From Nematostella vectensis (Eukaryota; Cnidaria; Anthozoa; Actiniaria; Edwardsiidae): 64,000 nt of DNA. The notes beneath the pieces were generated by a model that searched no databases, was not told where the DNA came from, and saw nothing but the letters and a program-made list of their open reading frames with translations. Made by a program: the position numbers and the translations under genes. The stretch lies in NCBI RefSeq assembly GCF_932526225.1, contig NC_064040.1, forward strand, positions 1,991,501-2,055,500, given 5' to 3'. Shown piece by piece: positions 20,013-33,354 of the stretch. How positions within the stretch are numbered: position 1 is the first letter of the stretch; each line of letters opens with the position of its first letter.

Positions 20013-23000
20013 TAGCTGTAAAAAAAAAAAAAAAGGGAAGAGAAAATAGCTGGATGGGGTCTCTGTTGGTTTTGTTTTAGTTTTAGTTTTCTTTTATTAT
20101 AATTTTTTCTGGGGTGGGGGAAGGGGGAATTCAGCTTAAAATTGCCTGTGGTCAATTCAACCAACTAAGCAACTAGTACAAAAGATGTTGGTTTTGCAGT
20201 CTTTTATTCAATACTTTCAAGGTTATCATGCAATTCTGTAGTTTGACTGGAAATATATACTTTTTTTCTATTCATTTACAGTTCTATATGTACAGTGTGA
20301 CCATAGTCATGATTACAATTATTTATAATAATTTTTACCCACTAACAGAAACCAACTTGACTGCAAAAAACTCACTGTAAAGCATAAGATATTAGGCATT
20401 TCTTTCATGTGGCTGTGAGGTTGACCTGTCAACATCTACAGGGGCCACACTCAACTCGGAATCATAGGGGTCCATAAAAGCAAGGTGTCGCAGAACCTTT
20501 TCCTGCCTTCCTTACTCTCCTTCACCAGGAACACCTGTGCAGCCGACACCCTTAGGTGGATGGGGTGCACAGGTGCTTTGGGTGTGGCCCTGAAGATGGC
20601 ACAGTGACCACAAGATGTACCAGAATGAAATTGTATATACTGTAAAAACATGTGAGTAGAAAACAGTCAATAGCCATGGAGTTTTCAGTGTGTTGTACAT
20701 GTTATACATGTTTTAGGATTTACCTAATTACTTACAGTATTTTTTTAAATAGAATTTTTTACTTGTATAATTTAGATGAGTAATACATACTTTTTATAGT
20801 ATGTTGTAGAACTCGTCTCGTTCCTCCTAAATAACAATCAAAATTATGTTTGTTATTATCTTCGTGCAAAGGAACCTACAGTAGTTTTTTAATCAGATAA
20901 TTGTTTTTCCTTCAACACTCCCCTGTTATTTCAACAGCTCTCCCTTGAGTTTGCTTGTCTTAGAAATAGACCTTGTTTGATAAACAAAGACATGTTACCC
21001 ACTTATTCAATAATAGGTAACAACTGCAATATTGTACTGTATGAAAAGAGTGCCCCTCCCCCTTCTAATGTTGACATCAGTAAATCTAGCAAGCTCATTT
21101 TGCTAGATGTATGATGTATACCAGGCTTGTATCCTCCAGGTCCATTTCCATACTCCGTGAAGACTTCTGAAACCATCTTGGATGCCATTACGGAATTGAC
21201 CCGGAGACCCGGAGAAAAATTCACGAGGGGGAGGGCCAGTCAACACTCCTCTCCCCAAAGTCAGACGGTTGTTTGGATGGTCTGTTTTTTTTTTTTTTTC
21301 TTATTTTTCCGAAAACTACGCAGGAGTGAGAGGGGTTAAGCACTACGAAAAAAAAAATTGAATAGAAAAAAAAAAAAAAAAAGAAAAAGAAAAAAGGCCA
21401 TTGGCATAGGATCGAACCCGACCTGAAAAACAAAACGGAAACCATACATACGGATTACCCAATCGGTATGGCAGCACAAGGCTTTTACGGAAGGCTGTAA
21501 AGAACCCGAAGGCCCCAAGCACCGATATTTCCGGCGAATATGCTGTACAACACTCTTGCAAGGTATTCCGACCCGCGCATTAATGGGGAGGGCAATAACC
21601 AGGATCCCAGGCCTGTAATACGGTTACGCCACGCACAGCTCGCTGAGATAGAGGATGAAAAAAATACAGGTCTATTTGGGCGTCTTGAGTCCCTTGGGGG
21701 CTCGCTATGTCGGCGCGTGGCATCGTAACGCACGGGCGCATTGTCTTTTATCGTGTACAGGACATCAAACAAGCGAAGAAAGAAAAACGTTTTTTTTTTT
21801 GGGAACCGTTTTTTTATATCATGCAAAAAGCGAAAATAAATAGAAATAAATAAAGTGCGATTTGGCGATTCTGTTTTTCTTTGTAGAGCTTATTAAGCTA
21901 TTCACCGGCCTAAATATTCATAAAAGAAAATAAAAAATGCAATGAAGGACGTAAGGGGGAGAGGTTTGTAAAATCGCATAGAATATCGACAAAATCCGCA
22001 ATACTGTCTACGCTGACTAAGTATAGCTGTATTTCACTTTAACCCTTTCACTCCTGGGTACTTTTGAGCAACATTGTAAGAAAAACAGACTGAAAACAGA
22101 AACCTCCCCCCCCTATTTCAAGTCCAACACTACCAGTTAAGCTAAGCTACCGCTGACCCAAGACGGTATGCCTTGAAGTTTCCAACAATGTACTGCGGTG
22201 CCTTTTCTTTGTAGCGACGGCACTGCTACAGCCTGTTGCTTACAACAGTTTTGCTTGTAATTTGCTTAAAAATTACAGCTTTTTCACATCTGGAGAGTGC
22301 CTTAGGACATCATGAAGTTTTTTTGGGCATAATTAATGCTGTGCTTATGGATGTTTGCACGCTGAGGTTGATTCAATGGGATAATTCCTTGTCTGGGCTT
22401 CACCAAGTGAGGAAGGAATTTTCTGGTGAATGGCCTCATAACTCTCCAATGTGGGCCATCTTTGCTACCCAACCTTATTCAAAAATTGTTTTCAGGCTTA
22501 TTCTGGGTTCCTTGGACCTGGAAATGTTTTGTTTGGCTTCGGGGCAAAGAGACTTAAAAAAAAAACTGTTATGATTCTGGGGGAGGAGATTGCCCGCCTG
22601 TCTGTCAAGGTGTTTCCAAGACTCCCATGATGCAGTGCAGGCATGCAAAATAGGCTAACAATGGTGACTCGCTTCTAATGGAGGTTCTAGCATTGATTAT
22701 TGTGACTGATTGCTGTAAAATGGGACCTGACGGAGCGCAATAAAGGTATCCATTGGTGACTTGATCTGTGTTTGCTTGTCTCTATTTGTAGTTCGGAATT
22801 TTGTGTCTTTTTTGGTAAGGAATGTTTCTAAGTTTAAGCATTTTATTACGAATTGGTCAGCAATTAAGGTTGATATTTTGACAAAAGAGTCGATTCTATT
22901 ACATTGCTAAGATGGGCTTTTGAAGGTCGTCTATGCCTTGGATGAATCTATGAGTATCCGGGTCTGGTGATGTTTAGTTTGCATTTTTGACGTTTTGGAG

Positions 23001-23347
23001 TTGGGCCTATATTTTACAGGCGTCTCAGGGTGTTATGGCAATGAAAGACTTAAAGGGACAGCGTCATGGTACTGCGCATGTCAGTGTTTATTGTAGGCTT
23101 TTAATCGCCTACAAATAGTTGAACTTTTTAAAAGCTGTCAATACCTTGTTAAAATAATATGCAATATTTTATTGAATGCAATATTTTATAGAAACTACGT
23201 TTATTGACAGTTTGTGGTCATTTTCTTTGAATTTAAGTCCCCCACATGTACCAAAAGCTCATAAGTCAGTATTAGAGTTTACTAAATTTCATTGTGTCAG
23301 GGTCAGAGAGCTATTGAAAGCACTTACCATGGCACTGCCCCTTTGAA
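20013..23347 (+). repeat. Tandem unit 7 (type A, 3335 bp, short poly-T)
   Basis: It has the 15-T state. The foldback element is 21280-22090 and the MITE-like element 23052-23344. Confidence 0.97.
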
Positions 23348-26300
23348 TAGCTGTAAAAAAAAAAAAAAAGGGAAGAGAAAATAGCTGGATGGGGTCTCTG
23401 TTGGTTTTGTTTTAGTTTTAGTTTTCTTTTATTATAATTTTTTCTGGGGTGGGGGAAGGGGGAATTCAGCTTAAAATTGCCTGTGGTCAATTCAACCAAC
23501 TAAGCAACTAGTACAAAAGATGTTGGTTTTGCAGTCTTTTATTCAATACTTTCAAGGTTATCATGCAATTCTGTAGTTTGACTGGAAATATATACTTTTT
23601 TTCTATTCATTTACAGTTCTATATGTACAGTGTGACCATAGTCATGATTACAATTATTTATAATAATTTTTACCCACTAACAGAAACCAACTTGACTGCA
23701 AAAAACTCACTGTAAAGCATAAGATATTAGGCATTTCTTTCATGTGGCTGTGAGGTTGACCTGTCAACATCTACAGGGGCCACACTCAACTCGGAATCAT
23801 AGGGGTCCATAAAAGCAAGGTGTCGCAGAACCTTTTCCTGCCTTCCTTACTCTCCTTCACCAGGAACACCTGTGCAGCCGACACCCTTAGGTGGATGGGG
23901 TGCACAGGTGCTTTGGGTGTGGCCCTGAAGATGGCACAGTGACCACAAGATGTACCAGAATGAAATTGTATATACTGTAAAAACATGTGAGTAGAAAACA
24001 GTCAATAGCCATGGAGTTTTCAGTGTGTTGTACATGTTATACATGTTTTAGGATTTACCTAATTACTTACAGTATTTTTTTAAATAGAATTTTTTACTTG
24101 TATAATTTAGATGAGTAATACATACTTTTTATAGTATGTTGTAGAACTCGTCTCGTTCCTCCTAAATAACAATCAAAATTATGTTTGTTATTATCTTCGT
24201 GCAAAGGAACCTACAGTAGTTTTTTAATCAGATAATTGTTTTTCCTTCAACACTCCCCTGTTATTTCAACAGCTCTCCCTTGAGTTTGCTTGTCTTAGAA
24301 ATAGACCTTGTTTGATAAACAAAGACATGTTACCCACTTATTCAATAATAGGTAACAACTGCAATATTGTACTGTATGAAAAGAGTGCCCCTCCCCCTTC
24401 TAATGTTGACATCAGTAAATCTAGCAAGCTCATTTTGCTAGATGTATGATGTATACCAGGCTTGTATCCTCCAGGTCCATTTCCATACTCCGTGAAGACT
24501 TCTGAAACCATCTTGGATGCCATTACGGAATTGACCCGGAGACCCGGAGAAAAATTCACGAGGGGGAGGGCCAGTCAACACTCCTCTCCCCAAAGTCAGA
24601 CGGTTGTTTGGATGGTCTGTTTTTTTTTTTTTTTTCTTATTTTTCCGAAAACTACGCAGGAGTGAGAGGGGTTAAGCACTACGAAAAAAAAAATTGAATA
24701 GAAAAAAAAAAAAAAAAAGAAAAAGAAAAAAGGCCATTGGCATAGGATCGAACCCGACCTGAAAAACAAAACGGAAACCATACATACGGATTACCCAATC
24801 GGTATGGCAGCACAAGGCTTTTACGGAAGGCTGTAAAGAACCCGAAGGCCCCAAGCACCGATATTTCCGGCGAATATGCTGTACAACACTCTTGCAAGGT
24901 ATTCCGACCCGCGCATTAATGGGGAGGGCAATAACCAGGATCCCAGGCCTGTAATACGGTTACGCCACGCACAGCTCGCTGAGATAGAGGATGAAAAAAA
25001 TACAGGTCTATTTGGGCGTCTTGAGTCCCTTGGGGGCTCGCTATGTCGGCGCGTGGCATCGTAACGCACGGGCGCATTGTCTTTTATCGTGTACAGGACA
25101 TCAAACAAGCGAAGAAAGAAAAACGTTTTTTTTTTTGGGAACCGTTTTTTTATATCATGCAAAAAGCGAAAATAAATAGAAATAAATAAAGTGCGATTTG
25201 GCGATTCTGTTTTTCTTTGTAGAGCTTATTAAGCTATTCACCGGCCTAAATATTCATAAAAGAAAATAAAAAATGCAATGAAGGACGTAAGGGGGAGAGG
25301 TTTGTAAAATCGCATAGAATATCGACAAAATCCGCAATACTGTCTACGCTGACTAAGTATAGCTGTATTTCACTTTAACCCTTTCACTCCTGGGTACTTT
25401 TGAGCAACATTGTAAGAAAAACAGACTGAAAACAGAAACCTCCCCCCCCTATTTCAAGTCCAACACTACCAGTTAAGCTAAGCTACCGCTGACCCAAGAC
25501 GGTATGCCTTGAAGTTTCCAACAATGTACTGCGGTGCCTTTTCTTTGTAGCGACGGCACTGCTACAGCCTGTTGCTTACAACAGTTTTGCTTGTAATTTG
25601 CTTAAAAATTACAGCTTTTTCACATCTGGAGAGTGCCTTAGGACATCATGAAGTTTTTTTGGGCATAATTAATGCTGTGCTTATGGATGTTTGCACGCTG
25701 AGGTTGATTCAATGGGATAATTCCTTGTCTGGGCTTCACCAAGTGAGGAAGGAATTTTCTGGTGAATGGCCTCATAACTCTCCAATGTGGGCCATCTTTG
25801 CTACCCAACCTTATTCAAAAATTGTTTTCAGGCTTATTCTGGGTTCCTTGGACCTGGAAATGTTTTGTTTGGCTTCGGGGCAAAGAGACTTAAAAAAAAA
25901 ACTGTTATGATTCTGGGGGAGGAGATTGCCCGCCTGTCTGTCAAGGTGTTTCCAAGACTCCCATGATGCAGTGCAGGCATGCAAAATAGGCTAACAATGG
26001 TGACTCGCTTCTAATGGAGGTTCTAGCATTGATTATTGTGACTGATTGCTGTAAAATGGGACCTGACGGAGCGCAATAAAGGTATCCATTGGTGACTTGA
26101 TCTGTGTTTGCTTGTCTCTATTTGTAGTTCGGAATTTTGTGTCTTTTTTGGTAAGGAATGTTTCTAAGTTTAAGCATTTTATTACGAATTGGTCAGCAAT
26201 TAAGGTTGATATTTTGACAAAAGAGTCGATTCTATTACATTGCTAAGATGGGCTTTTGAAGGTCGTCTATGCCTTGGATGAATCTATGAGTATCCGGGTC

Positions 26301-26683
26301 TGGTGATGTTTAGTTTGCATTTTTGACGTTTTGGAGTTGGGCCTATATTTTACAGGCGTCTCAGGGTGTTATGGCAATGAAAGACTTAAAGGGACAGCGT
26401 CATGGTACTGCGCATGTCAGTGTTTATTGTAGGCTTTTAATCGCCTACAAATAGTTGAACTTTTTAAAAGCTGTCAATACCTTGTTAAAATAATATGCAA
26501 TATTTTATTGAATGCAATATTTTATAGAAACTACGTTTATTGACAGTTTGTGGTCATTTTCTTTGAATTTAAGTCCCCCACATGTACCAAAAGCTCATAA
26601 GTCAGTATTAGAGTTTACTAAATTTCATTGTGTCAGGGTCAGAGAGCTATTGAAAGCACTTACCATGGCACTGCCCCTTTGAA
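23348..26683 (+). repeat. Tandem unit 8 (type A, 3336 bp, long poly-T)
   Basis: It has the 16-T state, like units 3, 4 and 9. The foldback element is 24615-25426 and the MITE-like element 26388-26680. Confidence 0.97.
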
Positions 26684-29600
26684 TAGCTGTAAAAAAAAAA
26701 AAAAAGGGAAGAGAAAATAGCTGGATGGGGTCTCTGTTGGTTTTGTTTTAGTTTTAGTTTTCTTTTATTATAATTTTTTCTGGGGTGGGGGAAGGGGGAA
26801 TTCAGCTTAAAATTGCCTGTGGTCAATTCAACCAACTAAGCAACTAGTACAAAAGATGTTGGTTTTGCAGTCTTTTATTCAATACTTTCAAGGTTATCAT
26901 GCAATTCTGTAGTTTGACTGGAAATATATACTTTTTTTCTATTCATTTACAGTTCTATATGTACAGTGTGACCATAGTCATGATTACAATTATTTATAAT
27001 AATTTTTACCCACTAACAGAAACCAACTTGACTGCAAAAAACTCACTGTAAAGCATAAGATATTAGGCATTTCTTTCATGTGGCTGTGAGGTTGACCTGT
27101 CAACATCTACAGGGGCCACACTCAACTCGGAATCATAGGGGTCCATAAAAGCAAGGTGTCGCAGAACCTTTTCCTGCCTTCCTTACTCTCCTTCACCAGG
27201 AACACCTGTGCAGCCGACACCCTTAGGTGGATGGGGTGCACAGGTGCTTTGGGTGTGGCCCTGAAGATGGCACAGTGACCACAAGATGTACCAGAATGAA
27301 ATTGTATATACTGTAAAAACATGTGAGTAGAAAACAGTCAATAGCCATGGAGTTTTCAGTGTGTTGTACATGTTATACATGTTTTAGGATTTACCTAATT
27401 ACTTACAGTATTTTTTTAAATAGAATTTTTTACTTGTATAATTTAGATGAGTAATACATACTTTTTATAGTATGTTGTAGAACTCGTCTCGTTCCTCCTA
27501 AATAACAATCAAAATTATGTTTGTTATTATCTTCGTGCAAAGGAACCTACAGTAGTTTTTTAATCAGATAATTGTTTTTCCTTCAACACTCCCCTGTTAT
27601 TTCAACAGCTCTCCCTTGAGTTTGCTTGTCTTAGAAATAGACCTTGTTTGATAAACAAAGACATGTTACCCACTTATTCAATAATAGGTAACAACTGCAA
27701 TATTGTACTGTATGAAAAGAGTGCCCCTCCCCCTTCTAATGTTGACATCAGTAAATCTAGCAAGCTCATTTTGCTAGATGTATGATGTATACCAGGCTTG
27801 TATCCTCCAGGTCCATTTCCATACTCCGTGAAGACTTCTGAAACCATCTTGGATGCCATTACGGAATTGACCCGGAGACCCGGAGAAAAATTCACGAGGG
27901 GGAGGGCCAGTCAACACTCCTCTCCCCAAAGTCAGACGGTTGTTTGGATGGTCTGTTTTTTTTTTTTTTTTCTTATTTTTCCGAAAACTACGCAGGAGTG
28001 AGAGGGGTTAAGCACTACGAAAAAAAAAATTGAATAGAAAAAAAAAAAAAAAAAGAAAAAGAAAAAAGGCCATTGGCATAGGATCGAACCCGACCTGAAA
28101 AACAAAACGGAAACCATACATACGGATTACCCAATCGGTATGGCAGCACAAGGCTTTTACGGAAGGCTGTAAAGAACCCGAAGGCCCCAAGCACCGATAT
28201 TTCCGGCGAATATGCTGTACAACACTCTTGCAAGGTATTCCGACCCGCGCATTAATGGGGAGGGCAATAACCAGGATCCCAGGCCTGTAATACGGTTACG
28301 CCACGCACAGCTCGCTGAGATAGAGGATGAAAAAAATACAGGTCTATTTGGGCGTCTTGAGTCCCTTGGGGGCTCGCTATGTCGGCGCGTGGCATCGTAA
28401 CGCACGGGCGCATTGTCTTTTATCGTGTACAGGACATCAAACAAGCGAAGAAAGAAAAACGTTTTTTTTTTTGGGAACCGTTTTTTTATATCATGCAAAA
28501 AGCGAAAATAAATAGAAATAAATAAAGTGCGATTTGGCGATTCTGTTTTTCTTTGTAGAGCTTATTAAGCTATTCACCGGCCTAAATATTCATAAAAGAA
28601 AATAAAAAATGCAATGAAGGACGTAAGGGGGAGAGGTTTGTAAAATCGCATAGAATATCGACAAAATCCGCAATACTGTCTACGCTGACTAAGTATAGCT
28701 GTATTTCACTTTAACCCTTTCACTCCTGGGTACTTTTGAGCAACATTGTAAGAAAAACAGACTGAAAACAGAAACCTCCCCCCCCTATTTCAAGTCCAAC
28801 ACTACCAGTTAAGCTAAGCTACCGCTGACCCAAGACGGTATGCCTTGAAGTTTCCAACAATGTACTGCGGTGCCTTTTCTTTGTAGCGACGGCACTGCTA
28901 CAGCCTGTTGCTTACAACAGTTTTGCTTGTAATTTGCTTAAAAATTACAGCTTTTTCACATCTGGAGAGTGCCTTAGGACATCATGAAGTTTTTTTGGGC
29001 ATAATTAATGCTGTGCTTATGGATGTTTGCACGCTGAGGTTGATTCAATGGGATAATTCCTTGTCTGGGCTTCACCAAGTGAGGAAGGAATTTTCTGGTG
29101 AATGGCCTCATAACTCTCCAATGTGGGCCATCTTTGCTACCCAACCTTATTCAAAAATTGTTTTCAGGCTTATTCTGGGTTCCTTGGACCTGGAAATGTT
29201 TTGTTTGGCTTCGGGGCAAAGAGACTTAAAAAAAAAACTGTTATGATTCTGGGGGAGGAGATTGCCCGCCTGTCTGTCAAGGTGTTTCCAAGACTCCCAT
29301 GATGCAGTGCAGGCATGCAAAATAGGCTAACAATGGTGACTCGCTTCTAATGGAGGTTCTAGCATTGATTATTGTGACTGATTGCTGTAAAATGGGACCT
29401 GACGGAGCGCAATAAAGGTATCCATTGGTGACTTGATCTGTGTTTGCTTGTCTCTATTTGTAGTTCGGAATTTTGTGTCTTTTTTGGTAAGGAATGTTTC
29501 TAAGTTTAAGCATTTTATTACGAATTGGTCAGCAATTAAGGTTGATATTTTGACAAAAGAGTCGATTCTATTACATTGCTAAGATGGGCTTTTGAAGGTC

Positions 29601-30019
29601 GTCTATGCCTTGGATGAATCTATGAGTATCCGGGTCTGGTGATGTTTAGTTTGCATTTTTGACGTTTTGGAGTTGGGCCTATATTTTACAGGCGTCTCAG
29701 GGTGTTATGGCAATGAAAGACTTAAAGGGACAGCGTCATGGTACTGCGCATGTCAGTGTTTATTGTAGGCTTTTAATCGCCTACAAATAGTTGAACTTTT
29801 TAAAAGCTGTCAATACCTTGTTAAAATAATATGCAATATTTTATTGAATGCAATATTTTATAGAAACTACGTTTATTGACAGTTTGTGGTCATTTTCTTT
29901 GAATTTAAGTCCCCCACATGTACCAAAAGCTCATAAGTCAGTATTAGAGTTTACTAAATTTCATTGTGTCAGGGTCAGAGAGCTATTGAAAGCACTTACC
30001 ATGGCACTGCCCCTTTGAA
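26684..30019 (+). repeat. Tandem unit 9 (type A, 3336 bp, long poly-T)
   Basis: It has the 16-T state. The foldback element is 27951-28762 and the MITE-like element 29724-30016. Confidence 0.97.
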
Positions 30020-33000
30020 TAGCTGTAAAAAAAAAAAAAAAGGGAAGAGAAAATAGCTGGATGGGGTCTCTGTTGGTTTTGTTTTAGTTTTAGTTTTCTT
30101 TTATTATAATTTTTTCTGGGGTGGGGGAAGGGGGAATTCAGCTTAAAATTGCCTGTGGTCAATTCAACCAACTAAGCAACTAGTACAAAAGATGTTGGTT
30201 TTGCAGTCTTTTATTCAATACTTTCAAGGTTATCATGCAATTCTGTAGTTTGACTGGAAATATATACTTTTTTTCTATTCATTTACAGTTCTATATGTAC
30301 AGTGTGACCATAGTCATGATTACAATTATTTATAATAATTTTTACCCACTAACAGAAACCAACTTGACTGCAAAAAACTCACTGTAAAGCATAAGATATT
30401 AGGCATTTCTTTCATGTGGCTGTGAGGTTGACCTGTCAACATCTACAGGGGCCACACTCAACTCGGAATCATAGGGGTCCATAAAAGCAAGGTGTCGCAG
30501 AACCTTTTCCTGCCTTCCTTACTCTCCTTCACCAGGAACACCTGTGCAGCCGACACCCTTAGGTGGATGGGGTGCACAGGTGCTTTGGGTGTGGCCCTGA
30601 AGATGGCACAGTGACCACAAGATGTACCAGAATGAAATTGTATATACTGTAAAAACATGTGAGTAGAAAACAGTCAATAGCCATGGAGTTTTCAGTGTGT
30701 TGTACATGTTATACATGTTTTAGGATTTACCTAATTACTTACAGTATTTTTTTAAATAGAATTTTTTACTTGTATAATTTAGATGAGTAATACATACTTT
30801 TTATAGTATGTTGTAGAACTCGTCTCGTTCCTCCTAAATAACAATCAAAATTATGTTTGTTATTATCTTCGTGCAAAGGAACCTACAGTAGTTTTTTAAT
30901 CAGATAATTGTTTTTCCTTCAACACTCCCCTGTTATTTCAACAGCTCTCCCTTGAGTTTGCTTGTCTTAGAAATAGACCTTGTTTGATAAACAAAGACAT
31001 GTTACCCACTTATTCAATAATAGGTAACAACTGCAATATTGTACTGTATGAAAAGAGTGCCCCTCCCCCTTCTAATGTTGACATCAGTAAATCTAGCAAG
31101 CTCATTTTGCTAGATGTATGATGTATACCAGGCTTGTATCCTCCAGGTCCATTTCCATACTCCGTGAAGACTTCTGAAACCATCTTGGATGCCATTACGG
31201 AATTGACCCGGAGACCCGGAGAAAAATTCACGAGGGGGAGGGCCAGTCAACACTCCTCTCCCCAAAGTCAGACGGTTGTTTGGATGGTCTGTTTTTTTTT
31301 TTTTTTCTTATTTTTCCGAAAACTACGCAGGAGTGAGAGGGGTTAAGCACTACGAAAAAAAAAATTGAATAGAAAAAAAAAAAAAAAAAGAAAAAGAAAA
31401 AAGGCCATTGGCATAGGATCGAACCCGACCTGAAAAACAAAACGGAAACCATACATACGGATTACCCAATCGGTATGGCAGCACAAGGCTTTTACGGAAG
31501 GCTGTAAAGAACCCGAAGGCCCCAAGCACCGATATTTCCGGCGAATATGCTGTACAACACTCTTGCAAGGTATTCCGACCCGCGCATTAATGGGGAGGGC
31601 AATAACCAGGATCCCAGGCCTGTAATACGGTTACGCCACGCACAGCTCGCTGAGATAGAGGATGAAAAAAATACAGGTCTATTTGGGCGTCTTGAGTCCC
31701 TTGGGGGCTCGCTATGTCGGCGCGTGGCATCGTAACGCACGGGCGCATTGTCTTTTATCGTGTACAGGACATCAAACAAGCGAAGAAAGAAAAACGTTTT
31801 TTTTTTTGGGAACCGTTTTTTTATATCATGCAAAAAGCGAAAATAAATAGAAATAAATAAAGTGCGATTTGGCGATTCTGTTTTTCTTTGTAGAGCTTAT
31901 TAAGCTATTCACCGGCCTAAATATTCATAAAAGAAAATAAAAAATGCAATGAAGGACGTAAGGGGGAGAGGTTTGTAAAATCGCATAGAATATCGACAAA
32001 ATCCGCAATACTGTCTACGCTGACTAAGTATAGCTGTATTTCACTTTAACCCTTTCACTCCTGGGTACTTTTGAGCAACATTGTAAGAAAAACAGACTGA
32101 AAACAGAAACCTCCCCCCCCTATTTCAAGTCCAACACTACCAGTTAAGCTAAGCTACCGCTGACCCAAGACGGTATGCCTTGAAGTTTCCAACAATGTAC
32201 TGCGGTGCCTTTTCTTTGTAGCGACGGCACTGCTACAGCCTGTTGCTTACAACAGTTTTGCTTGTAATTTGCTTAAAAATTACAGCTTTTTCACATCTGG
32301 AGAGTGCCTTAGGACATCATGAAGTTTTTTTGGGCATAATTAATGCTGTGCTTATGGATGTTTGCACGCTGAGGTTGATTCAATGGGATAATTCCTTGTC
32401 TGGGCTTCACCAAGTGAGGAAGGAATTTTCTGGTGAATGGCCTCATAACTCTCCAATGTGGGCCATCTTTGCTACCCAACCTTATTCAAAAATTGTTTTC
32501 AGGCTTATTCTGGGTTCCTTGGACCTGGAAATGTTTTGTTTGGCTTCGGGGCAAAGAGACTTAAAAAAAAAACTGTTATGATTCTGGGGGAGGAGATTGC
32601 CCGCCTGTCTGTCAAGGTGTTTCCAAGACTCCCATGATGCAGTGCAGGCATGCAAAATAGGCTAACAATGGTGACTCGCTTCTAATGGAGGTTCTAGCAT
32701 TGATTATTGTGACTGATTGCTGTAAAATGGGACCTGACGGAGCGCAATAAAGGTATCCATTGGTGACTTGATCTGTGTTTGCTTGTCTCTATTTGTAGTT
32801 CGGAATTTTGTGTCTTTTTTGGTAAGGAATGTTTCTAAGTTTAAGCATTTTATTACGAATTGGTCAGCAATTAAGGTTGATATTTTGACAAAAGAGTCGA
32901 TTCTATTACATTGCTAAGATGGGCTTTTGAAGGTCGTCTATGCCTTGGATGAATCTATGAGTATCCGGGTCTGGTGATGTTTAGTTTGCATTTTTGACGT

Positions 33001-33354
33001 TTTGGAGTTGGGCCTATATTTTACAGGCGTCTCAGGGTGTTATGGCAATGAAAGACTTAAAGGGACAGCGTCATGGTACTGCGCATGTCAGTGTTTATTG
33101 TAGGCTTTTAATCGCCTACAAATAGTTGAACTTTTTAAAAGCTGTCAATACCTTGTTAAAATAATATGCAATATTTTATTGAATGCAATATTTTATAGAA
33201 ACTACGTTTATTGACAGTTTGTGGTCATTTTCTTTGAATTTAAGTCCCCCACATGTACCAAAAGCTCATAAGTCAGTATTAGAGTTTACTAAATTTCATT
33301 GTGTCAGGGTCAGAGAGCTATTGAAAGCACTTACCATGGCACTGCCCCTTTGAA
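30020..33354 (+). repeat. Tandem unit 10 (type A, 3335 bp, short poly-T)
   Basis: It has the 15-T state. The foldback element is 31287-32097 and the MITE-like element 33059-33351. Confidence 0.97.
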
